The notes beneath the pieces were generated by a model. That model did no database searches. It had not been told where the DNA came from and was given only the letters and a program-made list of their open reading frames with translations. A stretch of 64,000 nt of DNA from Caenorhabditis remanei (taxonomy: Eukaryota; Nematoda; Chromadorea; Rhabditida; Rhabditidae), in the NCBI RefSeq assembly GCF_010183535.1, contig NC_071330.1, positions 11,513,717 through 11,577,716 of the forward strand, written 5' to 3'. Made by a program: the position numbers and the translations under genes. Below are positions 56,901 through 64,000 of the stretch, in pieces (position 1 is the stretch's first letter; each line of letters opens with the position of its first letter).

Positions 56901-59900
56901 ACAACCACAACATCAGAAATTGTTGCCGGTTAAAGTGGTGAAAGTTAGTCCTTCTTCTTCTCAAGGACCGTCCAAATCTCCAACTACGTCTGCAATGGGA
57001 CCACCGACATCGTTCCGTAGAATTGGTCCTGGAATAGGCGCTGGCAACGTTGGACGTCTTCCGATTCGTTTACCATCTCGAATTCCTGCTCCAATTCAAC
57101 AAGGAAACCAGCAGCAAACGAATCGTCAATATGTTCTCTCCAATCCAACAACTTCTTCTAATGTTCCACGAATTCGAGTAATGCCCCCAGGAACTCGTCC
57201 AACACAGCCAGCCACTGGAAGTCAAGCTCCGAAGATGATGTATCCAGTTCGAGTCCGGGAAGTTTTTCAAAGACCTGCTCCACCAGTTGAGAGGCCCGGA
57301 TTCGGTATTTATGAAAAACCTAGATTCTCATTAGGTTCTCGTAGATCACGTGGAGAGTCTATGATGTCTGATGCTCCGTCGACGTCATCAGCTCATCAGA
57401 ATACGACGCCTAGACCACCACAGCCATCACCGCCAGCGCCGAAACATTAGGGCGTACTTAGGTTTCTCACTTTTTACCACGTTTATTGTTTATAAGTTGT
57501 TTAAAACTGCGCGTATCTTGCTTTGTTTTCGTTTTATATGTGACAAAAGGGGTGGATTTTCAATTTTTCCGGGAAATTTTCTCTTTTTTCGGGCATTTCC
57601 ACGCTCAAAGCCAGTATTTTATAATGAATCCACACTCAAGAATAGATCAAACCCCCCGCAAAATCTGTCAAAAAGTTGTCATTAGAGCGCTCTCACTGAC
57701 TCAAATCACATCATCTCATAGGCTTTTATACTTTTTTGTAATACTTTGAATATCTTTTTGCCCATTCTCCCCATCCACATCTAATTTTGTCGGTGTGTTT
57801 CCTAATTTTTCGGTTTTCCCCCCTCTTAATATTTTTGTAAACTTTCTCTCATTTTTTCACCTGATTCTCTCTCAATTGTTCCTGAATATAAATGTGTTAC
57901 CTTGTTATTTTTTCCTTTTCTTCACATTTTTCCTGAATGTTTTTAATTTTCGAACCAATTTTCCGAATTTCAATTTGCTCCACTTGGATTCCTCTTCTTG
58001 GCTCTATTCGGCAGGTCTTCTCATTGATTTCTATGCATTTTCTTTTCTATTTTTCAGATTTCTAGACTTTTCAGAGGGTCCACGGGGTTTCCTACCACAA
58101 GTTTCGCATTTTTCCGAATTCGGACTTTTCTTTCTCAAAAAAAACAAATCGATAAGAGCTTACAAATGAAGGTGATCTCCTCTTTCATTTCTCGCCGCTT
58201 TTTTTCTTGGCTTAATGGGATTTTTGGTGAAAAGAATGTTTTGAAAATGCGAAAGTGGCGAGAAATCTCGGGGACATCTCTTCTAAAAACTAGAAATTTG
58301 AAAGTTTTTTGATGGAAAATGCGAAAGAATTAGTGGGAAACCCTGCGGAATTCAGAGTTTTGATTAGATTTTCACTTGGATTTTATTGGAATTTCGAGAA
58401 GAAAATTGAAACGAAACGCAGGAAAGATTCAGAAGAGATGTGAAGGAGAAGGAGATTATATCGAGATGATGCACAGGACATTCTGAAAGAACAATCTGAA
58501 AAAAATTAGAGAATTTCAGAAGTTTAGTGCTTCAATCTGACCAAAAATTGATTACAGATGGAATTCGTCGACGAATTAGGCGATATAATGCCAATTTGGC
58601 TTCCACTATCACCGCCGGTCTCTGATTCTGACTTCGAATTGAGAATGGAAGATGATTGTCTCGATTTTATGTATGAAATAGATCTGATGAGTGAATCAAG
58701 ATTACCACGTGTCACTCATGAACTACGTCGTCCGTTGGCCGAAAAGCCGAAACCAAATCATTTGACAAATGGTAAGAGACAACATTCTGAAACCTACCGG
58801 AATGTGGAAAACTCTTTAAAAAAAAAGATCATGAAAATTTAAATCAGTAAAAAAAATAACTTTACGGACTCATTTCAGATTGTCTGAAACGTGGGTAGAT
58901 TTGCGGAAACTAGTGCAGATTTACCTGGCTTTCGGAATTCAATGTGTGTTTTTGAAAAAATTAATGTAGATTTACGAACTTTCGGTGTAGATTCACGGGG
59001 CTCTAAATTACTGATATGTACCTCCTCAGAGCTTACAGAAGTTCTCACGAAAGACAAGGATTCTGTGTACGACGCCGTCGCGAAATGTCTGTCAATGCCT
59101 CAAGACACTCCTGCAGCCGCCGCTTCACCTGCTTACACTGAGAATTCGTTCTCGATGGATGACACGAGTCAAGATGCTAAGATCGAGCCGATGTCATCAT
59201 CTCAAAACGATCATCCACAACAGCCGATAGCTCCTGTACCACATCAACCAGCTAGATCCAGAAAGAAGAGACCCGATAATCGACCAGTTCCAAATCGAAC
59301 TGGAACTGATAGTGTGAAGAGAGCAACGACTCCACCGGCAGCATGGAGAGAAGAAGCAGATTATGATGGAGCCGATTGGAATATAGTTGAAGATTATGCT
59401 CTTCTGCAAGCAGTTCAACTGGAATTGGCAAATAAACATTTGATTGAAAAGTCGGAATTCGAAGGAAAACTGATGAACTGGGAACTGGTTTCGACTGCAG
59501 TCAACAAACGGACAAGATTCTATAGATCTGCTCGTCAGTGTTCGATAAGATATCAGATGTTTGTGAGACCGAAAGAGCTCGGACAACTCGTAGCATCTGA
59601 TCCGATTTCAAAGAGAACAATGAAGGTTGACTTGTCGACAATCGAGTTATCGCATTTGAGACGTGGAAGAATGACGACTGAAAGTCAATATGCTCATGAT
59701 TATGGAGTTTTGACTGACAAGAAACATCTCAGTCGGTTCAGGACGGTCAAAACGACGGCTGCAAAAAGACAGGTTCAGTTTTGGAGAGGACCGAGAGGTA
59801 CGTTAGAGATATTTATGCATGATGCATGTTTGGATAAATGGGTATTTAATAGTGTTCCGACAAGCGATCAGCAATGCTCGCCGAGCGCGAGAAATCTCGC

Positions 59901-62900
59901 ATTTCTCGCACACTCAGTACTCGCATTTTATATTTTAGTCTTGCGTGAATGCGAGAATATTCTCGTTCTCGCAAATGCTCGCATTTTCTCGTTCTTTCAT
60001 TTCTCGTTCTCGCAGATGATCGCATTTTTCAAATTCTCGCGTGAAGATCGCAAAAAATTGCGAGACTCGCGAGACTCGCATTTGAAAATAGCATTTATTC
60101 TTAGTAGGGAAGAATCCCGAGTCTTGATGGATTTATGGGTCGAGACAGATATCACTAGATCGGAAATTTTGCACTGATTTCAAATATGCATTCCAATCTT
60201 GCAAAACGATTTCATGAAATAAGTTATTCAGGGTTTTGTGAGTACCAAAACGGAAACTTTGAAGTCACGTAAATTGTCCGAAAAACTAATTTAATTGGGT
60301 TGAGTTAAATCACAGTATTTTTCAAATGTCAGGGAACATTTTCGGCCGTTTATTAGACAAAAACATTTTTGGACATATTTTGAAGTTTTTGTTAAATTAG
60401 GCCAATATTTTTTTCGGATTTTTAAAAGTGTATAATACACAGCACCCTGCACGGGGAACGCGCAATCAAAAAAACGAAAATTCGCCGTAGGGCATATTCG
60501 CATTGCCTACAGTAATTCTCAACAGAAAAGGCACAATTTTACTGAGTCGGGCACATAAAAGCTTGAATATCTCGATTTACCGCAACTCGTACTCAGAATG
60601 CATATCCATTTATGCAAAGAAAGACTTTTTGTATAATTATGTGAATTTTCATACTCTAATTTTGTGTATTCGTGGTGCTATTCCCAGTTTGAACATCGTA
60701 TTGTATTTCTTATTATTAGAGACCGCAACATTTTTTCAAGTTCAAGGTTTCATCACAATTTTCATCCTGGCTTGTTCTTCAGGTAAATTGAAAATGTGTT
60801 CATTGAATTCTACGTACTCGCTTACATAAAAAGTGTTCATTCTGTTCTAGCCTTCTGGGTTCTCATGACAGCCCGATAAACATTTCAATAACCTCGCCAT
60901 GACGCATCAAGAGAAGGAAATAACTCCGCCCCACGTTCCCTTTATTTTTATGATTCTCATTATCAAAAACAGAGGAAAAAAGTGAAATGTACTGTAGTTC
61001 ACGTACGATTGCGAGACTCGCGAGTCTCGCAATATTTTTTGCGATCATCACGCGAGCATTAGAAAATGCGATCACGTGCGAGAACGAGCATTTGCGAGGC
61101 GAGAAATATGCGAGCATTTGCGAGAATGAAAATATTCTCGCATTCACGCAAGACTAAAATATAAAATGCGAGTAATGCGAGTGCGAGAAACAGCGAGAAT
61201 TGCGAGAATCGTCTCGCTAATCGGAACACTAGTATTTAATATAGACACGATTTCAGGTTTTTCTCATTCAGATAGTAATCAAATTTTGATCTGAAATGAT
61301 ATCAAAGTAGCTAGTTGAATATGAATCTATTTTTCCAAATATCAGAAAATCAGAATATTTTCATCACATTTTCTGAAAACTGACCTATTCCTGGGGGATG
61401 TGTTTGAACAGTTATGAAACTGAAAAAAAAAACGAAAATTTGAAATCTGACAAATCCGGTTTTTTCTCGAAAAAATGAAAAGTAAGCTTTCAAAATAAAA
61501 TAAAACCTATCTACAGTAATCTTCTTCATTCTGCACACACACACACATAACGCATGCTTTCTTGTCTTCACTCTTTCCTATCCCCTCTTTCTCTTCCGTA
61601 CTAATGTTTTTCCAGTTCTAGAAACCCGAAATCTTACATCTCTCGAAACTGGAATGCCTCCTCGACACGAAGCAAAGATGGCTGAATTCGAAGTTCAACC
61701 TGGAATTAATTTGGATGTGGAGGACGTCATCACAATGACAGATGACGCGATTACTCAATACGAGCTGAGTAAGAAACGATTGATTGCGAGTCGGCAACCG
61801 AAACCGGTGAGTTCTAACTTGTATTAATCAATTCATATCTCAATTTTATCAGAGCCCACGTCAAGACATCCGCTATCATTCTCTTGTCGAGCGGCCCTAC
61901 ACCGTTCCAATCTCCACAGAATTGCCTCCAGCACCCGCTCGCCAGGGAATGGTGATTGCAGTGCCGCCACTCGTGCCCATTCCATTCCCAGTTCAAGCTC
62001 CATTACCACCGATACAACATCTCCAACCTCAACAATATCCGCAACAGCAACAACAACAACAACAGCACCCACATCAACAGCAATATCAACAACATCAACA
62101 ACAGCCAGGACCATCTGGTTTAGGTGGTGTTGGACCAGGACCATCTGGAGGACCTGGAGTGCCGATGGGCGGATTAGGTGGAGGACTTGGAGGACAGAAT
62201 CATCAAATGCATATGGGACATCATCAGAGTCAGAATCAAGGACATCAAGGGCCGAGTAATCATCAAATGCAGTCTCAACAACAGCATCAAGGATCACTTC
62301 CATCGATTGGAGCCACATTCCAACAACAGCAACACCAACAGGTTCATCATCAACCACAACATTCTCAGCAGCAACACTCAATGCAACAACATCCTCAACA
62401 GAGTCAGCAATCAATGCCGATGCGAGGTTCGAATCAAATGCTTCATGGATCACAAGGAGAAGGATCTCAAGGACATCATCTTATGCATTCGGGACCGTCT
62501 TCAGTGTCAGGACCCTCACAGCAACAAATGCAACCGACGATACAACGGAGAACGGCGTCTGGATCGAATGTGCAATACATCCAACAGCAACAAGGGCAAG
62601 GCCAAAGTTATATGGTTATGGGAACATCTCAATCACAACAAGGACAGTCTCAAGGAGGAGATGGAAGTCAGGGTGGAAATGGGGGGCAAGGTGGACCGTC
62701 TATGGGACAACAACAACATGCACAACCACAACAACAACGGGTTCAATATGTGCAACAAGGTGGTGGTAGAGGTAGTTATCCGATGGTTATGCAGCAGAGA
62801 GGAGGACGAGTTATGAGGGTGAGTTAGAATAGAAACTGCTGAAATTGAGTTGGAAATGGTTAGAACTTATCCACTTTCGTCCCGCCCCTGTCCCTAAACA

Positions 62901-63923
62901 ATTTCTCTATTTTAAGCCAACCGGAAACATGCATCAAAGTGCCGGTCGTATGTTTATCGATCAACGGCATCAATATCCGAATGTTGTGCCAGTTCGTGTG
63001 ATGCCTGCCGGTCAACAACCACAACGAATGGTGGCTGGACAACGGAGAGCTCCCGCACCCGGAACCGTCGCCGCAATGGTTCTGCCGCATCGAGGAAACG
63101 GAGGTGTTGGACAGATACGCACTATGCAGTAAGTACACGTTTGAAGTGAGATTTTCAGTCGAATCGTTTGGATTTTTGACTGAAAATCTGTGTTTTCGAT
63201 GTCAGAAAGTCCGCTTTCATCCCCCAATAACTACGCCTTCTTCCCAAAATTTTCAGCCAAAAATGGTGGAAATTTTATGTTTTTTGTCGAAAGTCAAGTA
63301 ATACTAAGCCGTCTAAGTCCCGACCCAACTCACCCATTATTTGTAATCCCCTGTCTATGAGCATTTTCAGTCTTTCCAGAAGAGGTGCTTATGCTGGACC
63401 TGCTCAAGTTGGTACTGGTGGCCAGCAGAGGATAAATGTGATGGTGCAACCACAGAACATGCGATCAGCAGCAGCCGGTGGTGGTGGACAAGGACAAATG
63501 GGAGGAGGACAAGCAGGCGGAGTTCCAGCGATCAGAAGACAATTAGTCGGACGACAACTTCAACGTGGAGATAATAATCCACAAGTGGCTCAAGTGGTTG
63601 TGGCTCCGCCCCAAGGAATGCAGGCTCCAGGTGGAGGACCGCCTGTCCTGCATATGCAACGGACGGCTTCATTGCAAATGGTTCAACAGCATTCACAACA
63701 ACAGCAACAACATTCTCAGCAACAACAACAACAAGCTCCGCCCCCTCAATCCCATCAACAAGCCCCGCCCCCTCATCCCCAATCGCAAGGTTCACAGCAA
63801 CATTCATCTGGATCGGGACCATCTGGACCTTCAGGACCTTCTGGGTCTTCCGGACCCTCTGGACCCTCTGGAGGACAGTCTGGCGAGCAAGGTCATCAAG
63901 GACCTGGTCAATCGAAGCTCTAG
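50913..63923 (+). CDS. ssl-1: SWI/SNF-like chromatin remodeler of the p400/Domino/SWR1 class
   Basis: Fourteen exons: 50913-51319, 51412-51507, 51700-51940, 52023-53480, 53560-54902, 54988-55936, 55985-56068, 56116-56256, 58558-58771, 59030-59797, 61616-61806, 61853-62818, 62917-63128 and 63371-63923, giving 2540 residues. An HSA domain (~255-325, HWDYLLEEVKWMATDF) binds actin-related proteins. The SNF2 ATPase follows, with DEMGLGKT (~638) and LILDEAQ (~740). A ~300-residue insert splits it from the C-terminal lobe (~1260-1395; GGVGVNLTGADTVIFYDSDW, QDRCHRIGQ), as is typical of SWR1/INO80-type enzymes. EFVDELGDIMPIWLPLSPP and a SANT-like domain (~1755-1830) fit p400/Domino. The C-terminus is Gln/His/Gly-rich. 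The predicted complex is a Tip60/SWR1-like remodeler exchanging H2A.Z. The intron after exon 10 holds a 1.4-kb hAT-like element. Confidence 0.93.
56257..57450 (+). CDS. ssl-1: Alternative 3' terminal coding extension of ssl-1 exon 8
   Basis: If the donor after AACTCAGGAAGAG-type sequence (GAAGAG then GTACGA at 56257) is not used, exon 8 stays open for 397 more codons to TAG at 57448-57450, giving a ~1970-residue protein without the SANT and Gln-rich parts. The extension has codon-like structure and a biased composition: basic and Ser/Pro-rich (ARSPSKRKS), an acidic block (DDEFDDNDDEDED), GRPPGRKS like an AT-hook (RGRP), and KRKR nuclear signals. A frame this long in an intron of an AT-rich genome is unlikely by chance. 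The 57451-58557 stretch would be its 3' UTR and remaining intron. Confidence 0.75.
   Translation, partial: VRKKRQAASIKRASKLLPRARSPSKRKSLAPSQDPYISYAPHALSSPPDSPIRKKAPRRSSVAGGGSIGGASTSTAGRGRPPGRKSLSKRVTKKEESEEPEEPEDGDDEFDDNDDEDEDDLEYSNNRRSSKPVKRKRVAFAEPVGEPKKKAQKIAPNTPRPPPRQTPSSGLSSLTTLPEQGPLTFSAPSAPSDTGPSTSTTHVATPRPARVPYQSQPQHQKLLPVKVVKVSPSSSQGPSKSPTTSAMGPPTSFRRIGPGIGAGNVGRLPIRLPSRIPAPIQQGNQQQTNRQYVLSNPTTSSNVPRIRVMPPGTRPTQPATGSQAPKMMYPVRVREVFQRPAPPVERPGFGIYEKPRFSLGSRRSRGESMMSDAPSTSSAHQNTTPRPPQPSPPAPKH
57451..58557. other. ssl-1 intron or alternative 3' UTR
   Basis: T-rich sequence without a gene, ending in GATTACAG before exon 9 at 58558. Open frames here are short and lack motifs. No clear AATAAA was seen. 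Confidence 0.5.
59850..61231. mobile_element. Non-autonomous hAT-like element, 1.38 kb, in an ssl-1 intron
   Basis: The terminal repeats TAGTGTTCCGA and complement TCGGAACACTA begin and end the element. Exact 8-bp direct repeats GTATTTAA flank it (59842-59849, 61232-61239). TAGTG fits the hAT terminal rule YARNG. The arms continue inward for ~230 bases (59850-60090 with 61005-61231), made of GCGAGAATGCGAG-like strings that read in both directions. No transposase is present. It lies inside the intron 59798-61615 and leaves both splice sites intact. Confidence 0.87.
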
Positions 63924-64000
63924 AAATCCTTCTATAAATCTATCTAGAATAATTATTTTTCTTCATGTGAATTCTATATTTATCCATTGACTCTTTTTCT

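Noticed and set aside
1..64000. CRISPR arrays, bacterial operons, rRNA genes
   Set aside because: Spliced genes and worm-type transposons show this is nuclear nematode DNA; no spaced direct repeats of CRISPR type and no rRNA sequence were seen.

Overview
The window reads as nuclear DNA of a Caenorhabditis-type nematode. Introns are short and AT-rich and end in TTTCAG. Acceptor-like TTTCAG sites lie just before start codons, as expected for trans-splicing. Recognisable genes include ssl-1 (p400/Domino-type remodeler), an SLC35B1/hut-1 transporter, Srb chemoreceptors, divergent nematode T-box genes, SLC22-type transporters, and many small inverted-repeat transposons. I worked out exon structures by hand from splice sites, reading frame and comparison between paralogues inside the window. 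I cannot name the species.

Layout. 1-8.0 kb: no convincing gene, but at least four short inverted-repeat elements. 8.0-16.3 kb: left arm of a large inverted duplication, holding Srb receptor A (+), T-box gene 1 (-), Srb receptor B (+), a 77-bp minisatellite and the 3' end of transporter 1 (-). 16.2-18.8 kb: transporter 1, with two tRNA-Ser(GCT) genes in inverted orientation inside one intron. 19.2-25.6 kb: a transposon zone with a 3.4-kb terminal-inverted-repeat element carrying broken DDE transposases, then a 2-kb fold-back element with a second fold-back inserted in it. 25.7-28.5 kb: transporter 2, a paralogue with two more intronic tRNA-Ser(GCT) genes and a tRNA stump. 29.7-30.9 kb: a secreted CAP/SCP-like protein. 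31.0-40.8 kb: Srb receptor C, then the right arm of the duplication in mirror order (transporter 3'-end fragment, Srb D, T-box gene 2, Srb E), followed by a truncated Srb fragment and a decayed mariner. 44.9-46.4 kb: a glutamine-rich protein with two bZIP-like basic regions. 47.6-49.6 kb: hut-1 (SLC35B1). 50.9-63.9 kb: ssl-1.

The left two thirds is an accessory, duplication-prone region of chemoreceptors, T-box duplicates and transporters, reshaped by inverted duplication, gene conversion and transposition. The right third is conserved housekeeping sequence (hut-1, ssl-1), with transposons confined to introns and flanks. Because the two duplication arms are close paralogues, each acts as an empty-site reference for insertions in the other. 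This dates several elements relative to the duplication.

The strongest unusual signal is in the two transporter paralogues. At the same intron position each carries a pair of inverted tRNA-Ser sequences, and the ~200-bp spacer between them lies in opposite orientation in the two genes. This suggests the inverted tRNAs acted as a recombination switch. Other notable finds are a hAT-like element with an 8-bp target duplication in an ssl-1 intron, a compact 66-bp hAT-type miniature element with its empty site in the other arm, a 5'-truncated LINE fragment directly after a T-box stop codon, and two alternative 3' ends of ssl-1.
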